Notes: generated from the sequence alone by a model not told the origin. 64,000 bases of DNA from Lunatimonas salinarum (GCF_017811155.1 NZ_JACVCV010000001.1:186001-250000), one strand, 5' to 3'; positions 17,763 through 26,968 are shown, counted from the stretch's first letter. Numbers and translations: made by a program.

Positions 17763-18518
17763 TTAAATCCTCACTGCAATCCCTTTTTCGTGAAGGTATT
17801 GCTTCAAATCAGGAATGGCGATTTCCTTGAAATGAAAAATACTGGCTGCAAGGGCAGCATCCGCTTTTCCAGCTGTAAATACCTCTTCAAAGTGTACCAT
17901 TTGCCCCGCACCACCAGAAGCGATAACGGGTATACTCAGGCTGGATGAAATCTCCGCCGTTATGCGGTTAGCAAACCCCGTTTTTACCCCGTCATGGTCC
18001 ATGGAGGTCAATAATATTTCCCCTGCACCACGTTCACATACTTCCTTGGCCCAAGACTGGGTTACAATGGCCGTTGGCTTTCTGCCCCCGTGGGTATGCA
18101 CGAGATCCACGCCATCTATATTTTTAGTATCTATGGCTACCACGATACATTGACTTCCAAATTCCCTGGCCATCTCATCTACCACCCCAGGATTCCTTAC
18201 AGCCGAGGAGTTGATACTTATCTTATCGGCACCGGCATTGAGTAGCGCTTTGACATCGTCTACCGTCGATATTCCTCCACCTACCGTGAAGGGAATGTTG
18301 ATGTTTTTGGCCACCCGGGTAACGAGCTCCACCAAGGTTTTTCGTTTTTCTACGGTAGCGGTAATATCCAAAAACACCAGTTCATCAGCGCCTTCGTCGG
18401 CATAGAGCTTACCGAGCTCCACCGGGTCTCCGGCATCCCGAAGATCCAGAAAGTTTACCCCCTTCACGGTTCTTCCGTCTTTGATATCCAGGCAGGGAAT
18501 GATTCGTTTTGTTAGCAT
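17763..18518 (-). CDS. hisF: imidazole glycerol phosphate synthase, cyclase subunit
   Basis: 251 residues, the usual length. A (beta/alpha)8 barrel with catalytic Asp11 in [10 protein letters not shown] and the second catalytic aspartate in [10 protein letters not shown]. Phosphate-binding glycine stretches are VGGGIST and IASGGAG. It forms a heterodimer with HisH, taking ammonia from the glutaminase subunit to make imidazole glycerol phosphate and AICAR. It lies 24 bp downstream of hisA in the operon. Confidence 0.97.
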   Translation of the reverse strand: MLTKRIIPCLDIKDGRTVKGVNFLDLRDAGDPVELGKLYADEGADELVFLDITATVEKRKTLVELVTRVAKNINIPFTVGGGISTVDDVKALLNAGADKISINSSAVRNPGVVDEMAREFGSQCIVVAIDTKNIDGVDLVHTHGGRKPTAIVTQSWAKEVCERGAGEILLTSMDHDGVKTGFANRITAEISSSLSIPVIASGGAGQMVHFEEVFTAGKADAALAASIFHFKEIAIPDLKQYLHEKGIAVRI

Positions 18519-18542
18519 AATTCGAGGTTCTGTGTCCTTGGT

Positions 18543-19262
18543 TTAGTTTACAAATGAGGCCATTTGTTCCAAGGTGACCTTTCCCTCGTAGTAGGCCTTT
18601 CCCACAATGGTACCATAGACTCCCAACTTTTCAAGAGCTTCTAAATCAGCCATACTCGAAACCCCGCCGGAGGCAATCAATTGGATTCCGGGAATTTCGG
18701 CCAAAATATCCCGATAAAGCTCTAAGGAAGGCCCCTGTAAGAGCCCATCCTTTGCCACGTCCGTACAGATTACATATTTTATACCCTTTGCATAATAGGC
18801 TTTAATAAACGCAATCACCTCTTGATCGGTAGTCTCCTGCCAACCCGAAATAGCAATTTTACGGTTTTTGGCATCTGCTCCCAAAATGAGCTTGTCCCCT
18901 GAGTAAGCTTCCAACCACCGATCAAAAAGTGTTGGGTTCTTTACCGCGATACTGCCTCCTGTGACTTGGTGAGCCCCAAGTTCAAAAGCGAGTGATAAAT
19001 CCTCCTCAGACTGGACGCCACCGCCAAAATCGACCATAAGATTGGTTTCCCTAGCCACACGCCGCAATACCGACGCATTCACAATTTTTTTGGCTTTTGC
19101 ACCGTCGAGATCCACCAAATGGAGTCTTCGAAGTCCTGCTGCTTCAAATCGCTTGGCCACCTCTACCGGGTCGTCGGCATAGGATTTTTGCTGGGAATAG
19201 TCTCCCTGGGTAAGGCGTACGCACTTGCCACCTATGGTATCTATCGCTGGAATGATTTCCAT
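18543..19262 (-). CDS. hisA: ProFAR isomerase
   Basis: 239 residues. Catalytic Asp8 is in IIPAIDTIGGKCVRL, and the second catalytic aspartate is in LILGADAKN. Barrel phosphate sites are FGGGVQS and IASGGVSS. It isomerises the aminoaldose ProFAR to the aminoketose PRFAR, the substrate of HisFH. Its ATG overlaps the last base of the hisH stop codon (TAATG arrangement), so translation of hisA is probably coupled to hisH. Confidence 0.96.
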   Translation of the reverse strand: MEIIPAIDTIGGKCVRLTQGDYSQQKSYADDPVEVAKRFEAAGLRRLHLVDLDGAKAKKIVNASVLRRVARETNLMVDFGGGVQSEEDLSLAFELGAHQVTGGSIAVKNPTLFDRWLEAYSGDKLILGADAKNRKIAISGWQETTDQEVIAFIKAYYAKGIKYVICTDVAKDGLLQGPSLELYRDILAEIPGIQLIASGGVSSMADLEALEKLGVYGTIVGKAYYEGKVTLEQMASFVN

Positions 19263-19846
19263 TACAAATTAAGAAAGTTGGTCAAAATCTTCTCTCCTGT
19301 GCCGCTACTTTTCTCCGGGTGCGCCTGCATGGCATAATAATTATCCCTATGTAGCAACGCGCTGAAATCCAACATATACCGAGTGGTAGCAATGGTGTAT
19401 TGCTGGTGCAGTTCCGCATAGAAGCTGTGCACATAATAAGCAAAAGCCTGCTGATCCAGCCCGTCAAGTAGCTGACTTTTCCGGTTTTCCAAGCTGTTCC
19501 ATCCAATATGCGGAACTTTTTCCAAGTTGGGGAAACGCTTAACTTGAATTGGAAATACCCCGAGACAGGGAGTGTCGTTTTCCTCTGAATATTCACACAA
19601 TAGTTGCAAGCCTAAACAGATACCAAAAAAAGGTTGCTTAAGTTCTTTGATCAGGAGGTCTAGCTTACGGGATTTAAGGTACGCCATGGCCGTACTGGCC
19701 TCCCCCTGTCCGGGAAAAATCACCTTGTCCGCCTTTTGGATGGTCTCCCAATCGTCGGTTAATACCGCCTCGACTCCCAGGCGTTCCATAGCGTATAAGA
19801 CCGACTGTACGTTCCCTGCATTATATTTTATTATCGCTACATTCAT
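19262..19846 (-). CDS. hisH: imidazole glycerol phosphate synthase, glutamine amidotransferase subunit
   Basis: 194 residues, class I glutamine amidotransferase. The triad is visible: Cys77 in FFGICLGLQLL, and His176 and Glu178 in QAHPEKS. The oxyanion-strand segment IFPGQGEA is the expected PGxG variant. It supplies ammonia to HisF. It is the first gene of the his set in this window; hisG, hisD, hisC and hisB are not here. Upstream, at 19899-19913, a small palindrome (GCGCTA-ATT-TAGCGC) lies in the promoter region; its role is unknown. Confidence 0.96.
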   Translation of the reverse strand: MNVAIIKYNAGNVQSVLYAMERLGVEAVLTDDWETIQKADKVIFPGQGEASTAMAYLKSRKLDLLIKELKQPFFGICLGLQLLCEYSEENDTPCLGVFPIQVKRFPNLEKVPHIGWNSLENRKSQLLDGLDQQAFAYYVHSFYAELHQQYTIATTRYMLDFSALLHRDNYYAMQAHPEKSSGTGEKILTNFLNL

Positions 19847-19959
19847 AAATCCGATAGGCAGCGGCTGACCGGTGTTGGGCGCCGTCTTACATTACAGCGC
19901 GCTAATTTAGCGCTTTTCGGCTGCACACCGACAAAAATTATGCTTAATTTACCCTGGGG

Positions 19960-20739
19960 TTATCGTTCGTCATTTGTGGGACTAGCGAGGATATCTCCCA
20001 ATTGTGCTCGGATTTCAGGGATTGATGCAAATAGCTGGTCGAAATCATCAATAATAAAATACCGGTCCTGAAACCTATTTTTCCAGAAAGGGGTATTGAG
20101 TATGGTAAAGACATCAAAATCCATGTGCCTAGGTTCATCTGACAGCGAAAACTTCGTTTCACCAATCGAACTGAGAATACCCGCCCCGTAGACCTTTAAC
20201 TCATCTTGTTCCCTAATCAGTCCAAACTCAACGGTGTACCAATAAATGCGCGAAAGCATCTCGATGGCTAGGGGATTATCCACGTAATCCAACGCTATTG
20301 CGGCTAATTCCTCTAGAAAATTCACGAAGGGCTGATTGGTCAATAAAGGCAAATGTGCAAAGGCGTCGTGAAACATATCCGGTTCCTGTAGGTAATCTAG
20401 TTCACTGATTTTCCGCAGCCATGTAGAGGATGGAAAGCGTCTGTGCCGTAGCAAACCAAAAAAGAGGTCATCATCAACTAACCCATGGACCACCTGAACG
20501 GACCAACCGGTAGTTTGGGCAAGTCGTTCGTTGACTTCCACAAAATCCGGTATCCGATCGGGAGAAAAACCTACGGTTTTCAATCCGTCCAAAAAATCCC
20601 GGCAGGCGTGTTGAAGCAAAAACTGATATTGGCGTTCATAAAGCAACTTCCAAACCTTTCGGTCTTCCTCTGTATAGGCATCGTAGCGTTGGGTTAGTTG
20701 GGGCAATCTTGGGCTATTCATTAGTTCTGTAAAGTTCAT
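19960..20739 (-). CDS. phhA: phenylalanine 4-monooxygenase (aromatic amino acid hydroxylase)
   Basis: 259 residues, consisting of the catalytic domain only, as in bacterial enzymes. The iron-binding triad is present: His124 and His129 in EPDMFHDAFAHLP and Glu171 in WYTVEFGLI. Hydroxylates phenylalanine to tyrosine with tetrahydropterin and oxygen, for phenylalanine catabolism or tyrosine supply. It is upstream of hisH on the same strand but separated by more than 100 bp. A perfect 14-bp palindrome sits 35 bp upstream of the start and may bind its regulator. Confidence 0.92.
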   Translation of the reverse strand: MNFTELMNSPRLPQLTQRYDAYTEEDRKVWKLLYERQYQFLLQHACRDFLDGLKTVGFSPDRIPDFVEVNERLAQTTGWSVQVVHGLVDDDLFFGLLRHRRFPSSTWLRKISELDYLQEPDMFHDAFAHLPLLTNQPFVNFLEELAAIALDYVDNPLAIEMLSRIYWYTVEFGLIREQDELKVYGAGILSSIGETKFSLSDEPRHMDFDVFTILNTPFWKNRFQDRYFIIDDFDQLFASIPEIRAQLGDILASPTNDER

Positions 20740-20774
20740 AAGGTACGTATTCGCTACTAATTCCCCTCGATATA

Positions 20775-20788
20775 AATTGATATCAATT
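20775..20788. promoter_or_regulatory. perfect palindrome AATTGATATCAATT upstream of phhA
   Basis: A 14-bp self-complementary sequence 35 bp before the phhA start codon. Position and symmetry fit an operator for a dimeric regulator (AsnC/Lrp or Crp/Fnr type are possibilities). No regulator gene lies nearby. Confidence 0.4.
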
Positions 20789-20839
20789 AGCTAACGAAAA
20801 GAGGTGTCAGGTGGTTTTGATCAATAAATGGGCGTAAAA

Positions 20840-20871
20840 TTTGTTTTATTCCAGATAAGTTTAAATATTTG
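20840..20871 (+). promoter_or_regulatory. candidate Bacteroidota promoter for the arginine operon
   Basis: TTTG at 20840-20843 followed after 20 bp by AATATTTG at 20864-20871, one mismatch from the TAnnTTTG -7 element. It would start transcription near 20878, giving a leader of about 250 nt before the first coding region. The assignment rests only on the consensus match. Confidence 0.35.
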
Positions 20872-21134
20872 TATGGTAAAAAAATGAAGGGCACAGTATC
20901 CATATCGGGCGGTAACAGATGGGCAGTGAATTTGTCTCATAGCCTCGTTTTATTTTGTCCATTGAAAACTTTTAGGTCTGTGTTCAGGGCATAGTCCCTG
21001 TATGATATATTTACGTCCTACGTGGATGTTTTTCCTCGATTCTCCTCATATTCAATCATTTAATTCATGGGAATCCTTTGAACAACGTCGTTCATAGGGT
21101 GGTAGGAGGGTTTCCCACAGCGTTTTATAAACCA

Positions 21135-21830
21135 ATGACAAACCAAAAATTCATCATAAAACCCGCCGGACAGCAGCATCACCATTACGCGGAAATGATC
21201 ACCGAGGAGATGGCTAGGTCAGCACAAGCCAGAGGAACCGGAATTGCCCGCAGATCGCCGGAATACATCAAAACCAAAATGTCAGAAGGGAAGGCGGTTA
21301 TTGCGCTTGCCAAAGACGGCACTTGGGCAGGTTTTTGCTATATCGAAGCCTGGAGTCATGGAAAATTCGTGGCAAACTCAGGGCTGATTGTGTCTCCTGA
21401 GTTTAGAAAATGCGGCTTGGCGCGGGAAATCAAGCGAGAGGTCTTTAAGCTTAGTAGAACGAAATATCCGGATGCGAAAATTTTCGGGTTGACTACCGGT
21501 GCCGCTGTCATGAAAATCAATTCCGAATTGGGTTACATACCGGTATCCTATTCGGATCTTACCACAGATGAAGATTTCTGGAAGGGATGCCAGAGTTGTG
21601 TCAACTACGAGATACTGATGAGCAAAAACCGTCAAAACTGTCTTTGCACGGCGATGCTTTATGAACCCAAACCGGAAAAGAAGTCCGAAATCAAAAAGCT
21701 ACGGGATGATTTTCAGAAAAACGTCAAACTCTTTATTCGGCTAATGAAGATTAAGAAGCACGTATTTTTGAAATTCAGCCGAAGAAAGACCGGGGCAAAT
21801 ACCATGAAAACTGAAAGCGTAAACGCATAA
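21135..21830 (+). CDS. GNAT acetyltransferase of the arginine operon, putative acylglutamate synthase
   Basis: 231 residues from the ATG of MTNQKFIIKP; a TTG at 21078 would add 19 residues that do not look like the family. The GNAT core shows AVIALAKDGTWAGFCYIEAW, then SGLIVSPEFRKCGLAREIKREVF, the acyl-CoA-binding R/Q-x-x-G-x-A-type loop here as RKCGLA. The last 40 residues are basic. It begins the arg gene run and lies 51 bp before argG. In Bacteroidota arginine clusters a GNAT in this place is thought to make the N-acylated glutamate that starts the pathway. That activity is inferred from position. Confidence 0.8.
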   Translation: MTNQKFIIKPAGQQHHHYAEMITEEMARSAQARGTGIARRSPEYIKTKMSEGKAVIALAKDGTWAGFCYIEAWSHGKFVANSGLIVSPEFRKCGLAREIKREVFKLSRTKYPDAKIFGLTTGAAVMKINSELGYIPVSYSDLTTDEDFWKGCQSCVNYEILMSKNRQNCLCTAMLYEPKPEKKSEIKKLRDDFQKNVKLFIRLMKIKKHVFLKFSRRKTGANTMKTESVNA

Positions 21831-21881
21831 CCAACTTGTTTTACTTCCTCCTAGAGGAAACCAATAAACCATTTGAACAAC

Positions 21882-23087
21882 ATGAAGAAAGTCGTATTAG
21901 CATACAGCGGCGGATTGGACACCACCTTTTGCGCGCTTCACCTCACCAAAGACAAAGGCTATGAAGTACACGCTGTATTGGTTAACACAGGGGGCTTTAG
22001 CCAGGAAGAGCTTAACACCATCGAAGAGCGGGCAAAGCTGCTCGGCGTGGCCTCCTTTACGGTATTGGATGTGACCAAAACCTATTACGAAGAAGTAATC
22101 AAGTACCTGGTGTACGGTAACGTGCTTAAAAACCAGACCTACCCCCTTTCGGTAAGTGCAGAACGAATCCTACAGGCCAAGTCGTTGGCAGAATATGCCA
22201 AATCTATCGGAGCTACGGCTGTGGCCCATGGAAGCACGGGTGCTGGGAATGATCAGGTGAGGTTTGACATGATATTTCAGACCATTTTACCCGAAGCAGA
22301 AATCATCACCCCTATCCGGGATTTGAAGCTCAGCCGGGAAGAGGAAATCAACTACCTTAAAAAACACGGAGTAAGCATGAATTTCGAAAAAGCAGCTTAT
22401 TCCATCAATAAAGGAATCTGGGGGACTTCGGTAGGAGGCAAGGAAACACTAACCTCCCACCAAAACCTTCCGGAATCTGCCTGGCCAACCCAGTTAGCCA
22501 CGGAGGAGTCAAAATCTATCTCGCTGCAGTTTGAAAAAGGAGAATTGAAAGGCGTGGATGGTGTACATTTCGACAACCCCGTGGATGCGATTCTGCGCGT
22601 ACAAGAGCTTGCCGCACCCTATGCTATAGGAAGAGATATCCACGTTGGAGACACCATCATTGGGATCAAAGGGAGAGTGGGTTTCGAGGCAGCTGCTCCA
22701 TTGATAATCATCAAAGCGCACCAACTGCTCGAAAAGCATACCCTGACCAAATGGCAGCTATTCTGGAAAAACCAGCTGGCTGAGTTTTATGGAAACCACC
22801 TGCACGAGGGTCATTACTTGGATCCGATAATGCGTAATCTGGAGGCTTTTTTAACGGACACACAGACTTATGTAAGTGGTCAAGTTTCTGTTGCGCTGCA
22901 TCCTTACCGATTCCAATTGATTGGCATCGAATCGGCCCACGACTTGATGTCTTCAAAATTTGGAAGCTACGGGGAGATGAATAAAGGGTACACTGCCGAT
23001 GATGTGAAAGGTTTCACACGAATACTGGGCAACCAAACGGCTATCTTCCATAAAGTAAACCAAAACCCCTCCCATCATGAAAATTAG
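21882..23087 (+). CDS. argG: argininosuccinate synthase
   Basis: 401 residues from the ATG of MKKVVLAYSGGLDTTFC, whose SGGLDT is the ATP-pyrophosphatase P-loop. A TTG three codons upstream is in frame but less likely; an AGAGGAAA purine stretch lies 20-28 bp before the ATG. Later landmarks are AHGSTGAGNDQVRFD and INKGIWGTSVGGKE. It joins citrulline and aspartate with ATP to form argininosuccinate. In acylated-ornithine pathways the citrulline first needs deacylation by ArgE. It overlaps argC by 11 bp. Confidence 0.96.
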   Translation: MKKVVLAYSGGLDTTFCALHLTKDKGYEVHAVLVNTGGFSQEELNTIEERAKLLGVASFTVLDVTKTYYEEVIKYLVYGNVLKNQTYPLSVSAERILQAKSLAEYAKSIGATAVAHGSTGAGNDQVRFDMIFQTILPEAEIITPIRDLKLSREEEINYLKKHGVSMNFEKAAYSINKGIWGTSVGGKETLTSHQNLPESAWPTQLATEESKSISLQFEKGELKGVDGVHFDNPVDAILRVQELAAPYAIGRDIHVGDTIIGIKGRVGFEAAAPLIIIKAHQLLEKHTLTKWQLFWKNQLAEFYGNHLHEGHYLDPIMRNLEAFLTDTQTYVSGQVSVALHPYRFQLIGIESAHDLMSSKFGSYGEMNKGYTADDVKGFTRILGNQTAIFHKVNQNPSHHEN

Positions 23088-24045
23088 AACTGCGGTCATT
23101 GGTGCAGCGGGGTATACGGGAGGAGAGCTCCTTCGTCTGCTGCTGCACCATCCCCAGGTTGAAATCCAGTACATACATAGTAACAGTCAGAACGGTAAAA
23201 ACCTCGAAGATGTCCATCCTGACCTTATCGGAGACTCAGACCTTACGTTTACTGATCAGGTAACCACACGCGGACTGGACGCAGTATTCCTTTGCCTTCC
23301 TCATGGTGAAACCAAGCCCTTTCTAGATGCGCACCTTTTTTCGGAAAACACGGTTATCATAGATTTAAGTACCGATTTTCGAAATGAAAGTAATGGCTTT
23401 GTATACGGTTTGCCTGAGGTAAACCGGCAAAAGATACAGAAAGCAACGAAAATCGCTAACCCTGGATGCTTTGCTACGGGCATACAGTTGGCATTGGCTC
23501 CCGCGATAGCCGCTGGCTTGGCCAAAACCCACCCCCTTCACATCACAGGCATAACAGGAAGTACCGGAGCCGGCAAAAAGCTAAGTGAGACGACCCATTT
23601 CAGTCACCGGAACAGCAATGTCTCTGTTTACAAGCTCTTTACCCATCAGCACCTGAAAGAGATACGGCAAACGTTTGGCCAGTTAAATCCGGGATACTCC
23701 AATGAGCTGTTATTTGTACCTTACCGGGGAAATTTCAGCAGGGGAATCTGGATAACGGCCTACTTTCCGTACCAAGGAAGCCTTGAAGAAGCCTATGCTG
23801 CCTACCAAAGCTTCTATCTAGATGCCCCGTTCACGCATATTTCCAGGCGGGATATTGACATGAAACAAGCAGTAAACACCAACAAATGCCTGATCCACCT
23901 AAAACAGGAGGCTGGGCAACTGATCATTTATTCTTCCATTGATAACCTACTAAAGGGTGCCTCTGGACAGGCCGTTCAAAACCTCAACCTCGCATTTGGG
24001 TTAGAAGAAACGACCGGGCTGGCACTTAAAAGTATTGCATTTTAA
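23077..24045 (+). CDS. argC: N-acyl-gamma-glutamyl-phosphate reductase
   Basis: 322 residues. The NADP-binding turn GAAGYTGGELLRLL is at 9-22 and the catalytic Cys131 lies in ANPGCFATG. LSTDFR and YGLPEVNR are conserved. It reduces the acylglutamyl phosphate made by ArgB to the semialdehyde. The start codon lies inside the argG 3' end (11-bp overlap), so the two are probably translationally coupled, and argD follows after 3 bp. Confidence 0.96.
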   Translation: MKIRTAVIGAAGYTGGELLRLLLHHPQVEIQYIHSNSQNGKNLEDVHPDLIGDSDLTFTDQVTTRGLDAVFLCLPHGETKPFLDAHLFSENTVIIDLSTDFRNESNGFVYGLPEVNRQKIQKATKIANPGCFATGIQLALAPAIAAGLAKTHPLHITGITGSTGAGKKLSETTHFSHRNSNVSVYKLFTHQHLKEIRQTFGQLNPGYSNELLFVPYRGNFSRGIWITAYFPYQGSLEEAYAAYQSFYLDAPFTHISRRDIDMKQAVNTNKCLIHLKQEAGQLIIYSSIDNLLKGASGQAVQNLNLAFGLEETTGLALKSIAF

Positions 24046-24048
24046 ACT

Positions 24049-25191
24049 ATGAACTTATTCGACGTTTACCCGCTTATTGATGTGACTCCGGTAAAGGCAT
24101 CCGGAGCGAACATCTGGGACGAGGCTGGAAATCAGTATTTGGATCTGTATGGAGGGCATGCAGTTATTTCCATCGGTCATACCCATCCCCACTATGTAAA
24201 ACGGATCACCGAGCAACTAAACAGTATTGCCTTCTACTCTAATTCGGTGAAGATTCCAATACAGAAAGACTATGCTATGCATCTTGGCAGGCTGTCAGGA
24301 TATCCGGACTACGAATTATTTCTTTGCAACTCCGGTGCGGAGGCAAACGAGAATGCTTTAAAGCTTGCATCCTTTGAAACGGGAAAGGACACCTTTATAG
24401 CATTCAAAGGTGCCTTCCATGGCCGTACTTCCGGAGTAGTAGCTATCACAGACAATCCTAAAATCGTTGCGCCCTTTAACAGCCACCATAAAGTACACTT
24501 CATCAGCTTTGGGGATCTGGAAGCCGTTGAAAAGGCCTTACAGAATGGCCAAATTGCCGGTATTATCATCGAAGGCATACAGGGCGTGAATGGCATTCGG
24601 GTGCCGGACGGCGAGTTTGTCACCTCATTGAGCGACCTGGCGAATCGCTATGGAGCCAAGCTGATTCTGGATGAAGTACAATCCGGATTTGGAAGGACAG
24701 GAAAATTCTTTGCACATCAGTGGATCGCGGGCCTGCGGCCAGACCTAATCACTGTGGCGAAGGGAATGGGTAATGGATTCCCCATCGGCGGAGTGCTTAT
24801 AAATCCCGAGATCAAAGCTTCCTATGGGTTGTTAGGGACCACTTTTGGAGGTAATCACTTGGCATGTGCCGCAGGCTTGGCAGTGTTAGAAGTGATCGAA
24901 TCGGAAAAGCTTATGGACAATGCCCTGATTCAAGGTGAATGGCTCATGGAGCAACTTAGTTCCAATGCCGGTATCACAGACATTCGAGGTAAAGGATTGA
25001 TGATTGGACTGGATTTGGACCGGGAAGCCGGACCGGTAAGAAGCGAACTGGTACATAAATTCCGAATATTTACCGGAAGCTCCGCAGGAAAAAACACCAT
25101 TAGATTGCTTCCTCCTTTAAGTATTGGGCAAGAAGCGTTACATTTATTCCTAGAAAGTTTACAAGCCGTTTTGACCTTAACCGAAGCCTGA
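24049..25191 (+). CDS. argD: acylornithine aminotransferase
   Basis: 380 residues, class III PLP-dependent aminotransferase. Visible features are SNSVKIPIQ, NSGAEANENALKLA, FHGRTSG, the PLP-pyridine aspartate in LILDEVQSGFGRTG, and the Schiff-base lysine in TVAKGMGNGFPIGG. It converts the N-acylglutamate semialdehyde to N-acylornithine. Sequence does not distinguish N-acetyl from N-succinyl substrates. It lies 3 bp after argC and 17 bp before the carbamoyltransferase gene. Confidence 0.95.
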   Translation: MNLFDVYPLIDVTPVKASGANIWDEAGNQYLDLYGGHAVISIGHTHPHYVKRITEQLNSIAFYSNSVKIPIQKDYAMHLGRLSGYPDYELFLCNSGAEANENALKLASFETGKDTFIAFKGAFHGRTSGVVAITDNPKIVAPFNSHHKVHFISFGDLEAVEKALQNGQIAGIIIEGIQGVNGIRVPDGEFVTSLSDLANRYGAKLILDEVQSGFGRTGKFFAHQWIAGLRPDLITVAKGMGNGFPIGGVLINPEIKASYGLLGTTFGGNHLACAAGLAVLEVIESEKLMDNALIQGEWLMEQLSSNAGITDIRGKGLMIGLDLDREAGPVRSELVHKFRIFTGSSAGKNTIRLLPPLSIGQEALHLFLESLQAVLTLTEA

Positions 25192-25208
25192 CCAAGAAAC
25201 CGGATCAA

Positions 25209-26153
25209 ATGAAGCATTTTACACAATTTGAAAATATAACCACCGCCTCTGCGCTCATTGACCAAGCGCTAAAATTCAAAGAAAATCCCCGAATTAACCA
25301 AGCCCTGGGACAGGGCAAACGCCTGGGACTAATCTTTTTAAATCCAAGCTTACGGACACGGGTAAGCACCCAGATTGCGGCCTCAAACCTCGGGATAGAG
25401 AGCATCGTCCTGAACATGGACAAGGAAAGTTGGGCATTAGAAATGCACGATGGTGCGCTTATGAACAAAAATACGGTGGAGCATATCAAAGATGCAGCAG
25501 CAGTGTTAGGCAGCTATTTTGACATGCTGGCCATTCGTGCATTTCCTTCACTAACCAACAAGGGGGAAGACTCCGATGATTTTACGCTAAAGCAGTTTAT
25601 TAAATACGCCAAACTACCCGTAGTAAGTCTGGAAAGCGCCATTAGGCATCCTCTACAAAGCCTAGCGGACATGATAACCATACGGGAAAACCTGTCTACT
25701 AAGTCGAAGCCAAAAGTAGTCTTGACCTGGGCACCCCATATCAAAGCAATCCCACATGCTGTCGCCAATTCCTTTGCGGAATGGTCAATTGGATGCGGAT
25801 ACGACCTTACCATCGCGCACCCTGAAGGCTACGAACTGGATGAGCGATTTACCCAGGGAGCGCACATCACCCATAACCAGGACGAAGCCCTAGCAGACGC
25901 AGACTTTGTCTATGTAAAAAACTGGAGTGCTTTTCACGAATACGGTAAAATCATTCACGTAAACCAACCTTGGCTGCTTACAGAAGAAAAGCTAAAAAAC
26001 AGCCCCCAAGCCAAGGTCATGCATTGTCTGCCAGTAAGGAGAAACTTGGAATTGTCAGACGAAATCCTGGACAGCCCCCGAAGCTTGGTACAGGAACAGG
26101 CAAACAATCGGATTTACGCCGCGCAAGCCGTGCTAAAGCACATCATTTCATAA
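25209..26153 (+). CDS. argF': N-acylornithine carbamoyltransferase, probably N-succinyl type
   Basis: 314 residues. The carbamoyl-phosphate motif appears as NPSLRTRVST (the S-x-R-T-R form) at 45-54, and the second conserved segment is HPLQSLADM. The C-terminal MHCLPVRRN is the HCLP region of the AOTCase/SOTCase branch rather than ordinary ornithine carbamoyltransferase. Residue 90, just before EH, is Val. Recalled literature on this family says that Glu there selects N-acetylornithine, while Pro or small residues including Val favour N-succinylornithine. The enzyme makes N-acylcitrulline. It lies 14 bp before argB. Confidence 0.9.
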   Translation: MKHFTQFENITTASALIDQALKFKENPRINQALGQGKRLGLIFLNPSLRTRVSTQIAASNLGIESIVLNMDKESWALEMHDGALMNKNTVEHIKDAAAVLGSYFDMLAIRAFPSLTNKGEDSDDFTLKQFIKYAKLPVVSLESAIRHPLQSLADMITIRENLSTKSKPKVVLTWAPHIKAIPHAVANSFAEWSIGCGYDLTIAHPEGYELDERFTQGAHITHNQDEALADADFVYVKNWSAFHEYGKIIHVNQPWLLTEEKLKNSPQAKVMHCLPVRRNLELSDEILDSPRSLVQEQANNRIYAAQAVLKHIIS

Positions 26154-26167
26154 CTCTAACCATAGCC

Positions 26168-26968
26168 ATGGAAATCAGTGTTATCAAAATCGGGGGAAAC
26201 GTCATCGATCACCCCGAAAAATCCATCGAGTTCCTGAAGGCTTTTGCCGGCTTCCCCGGAAACAAAATACTGGTACACGGCGGCGGCGTGTTGGCATCCC
26301 GAATAGGCAAGTCACTGGGCATCACACCTCAAATGGTAGACGGCCGCCGCATAACCGATGAAAAGACGCTGGAGGTAGTTACGATGGTCTATGCCGGACT
26401 GATAAACAAGCAGCTGGTAGCGCAACTACAGGCCTATGGGCAAAACGCCATAGGTATGACCGGGGCAGATGGAAATGTCATCCGGTCAGTAAAGCGCCCG
26501 GTAGGAATCATAGACTATGGGTTCGTAGGTGATGTGGTAGAAGTAAACACGCAATTTCTTACTGCCCTGGCAGACCAACAGGTCGCTCCCGTCATTTGTG
26601 CCATTACCCACGACAAAAATGGACAATTGCTAAATACCAACGCAGACACCATTGCTTCCACCATTGCCACTTCCTTGGCTAGATACCATACCGTCAATCT
26701 GTACTTTTGTTTTGACCGTGCAGGTGTATTGATGGATGAAGAGAAAGAAGACAGCCTGATTCCGCTGATTAACGAAGATATTTACGAGGAACTCAGGCGG
26801 GAAAACGTCATCCATAGCGGCATGATTCCCAAATTGGAAAATGCGTTTGCCGCGCTGCATCAGGGTGTTTCCAATGTGTGGCTGGGTCTACCTGAAAACC
26901 TACAACTCGCCGCTAAAGGCAAAAATGCCGGAACCATTATCCGTAGCCAAAAGTACGATTTGTATTAA
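26168..26968 (+). CDS. argB: N-acylglutamate kinase
   Basis: 266 residues from the ATG of MEISVIKIGGNVID; the open frame extends 198 bp upstream into the carbamoyltransferase gene but has no reason to be coding. Amino acid kinase family landmarks: IKIGGNV, LVHGGGVLASRIGKSLG, GMTGADGNVI, a central NTNADTIAS and a C-terminal GMIPKLENAF. It phosphorylates the gamma carboxylate of N-acylglutamate. It sits between the carbamoyltransferase and deacylase genes in the operon. Confidence 0.95.
   Translation: MEISVIKIGGNVIDHPEKSIEFLKAFAGFPGNKILVHGGGVLASRIGKSLGITPQMVDGRRITDEKTLEVVTMVYAGLINKQLVAQLQAYGQNAIGMTGADGNVIRSVKRPVGIIDYGFVGDVVEVNTQFLTALADQQVAPVICAITHDKNGQLLNTNADTIASTIATSLARYHTVNLYFCFDRAGVLMDEEKEDSLIPLINEDIYEELRRENVIHSGMIPKLENAFAALHQGVSNVWLGLPENLQLAAKGKNAGTIIRSQKYDLY

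Larger units (their letters stand above)
20740..21134. other. intergenic region between phhA and the arginine operon
   Basis: About 395 bp between divergent genes. It contains the AATTGATATCAATT palindrome (20775-20788) near phhA and a promoter-like pair at 20840-20871 pointing to the arginine genes. A hairpin CAGGG-N6-CCCTG lies near 20985-21000. An ATG-initiated 36-codon frame (20884-20994) lies in the putative leader, but it has no run of arginine codons and no clear ribosome site, so I do not call it a gene. Confidence 0.5.

Noticed and set aside
19899-19913. palindrome GCGCTA-ATT-TAGCGC as a terminator of phhA
   Set aside because: The hairpin has no T tract in the direction of phhA transcription, so it is noted only as a possible operator.
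20884-20994. 36-codon frame in the arginine leader
   Set aside because: No arginine-codon run, no ribosome site and no known attenuator; too weak to call a leader peptide.
21872-21884. TTG start of argG three codons before the ATG
   Set aside because: The ATG at 21882 begins the conserved MKKVVLAYSGGLDT and needs no alternative start; the similarity to TTTGAACAAC near 21077 looks like chance.
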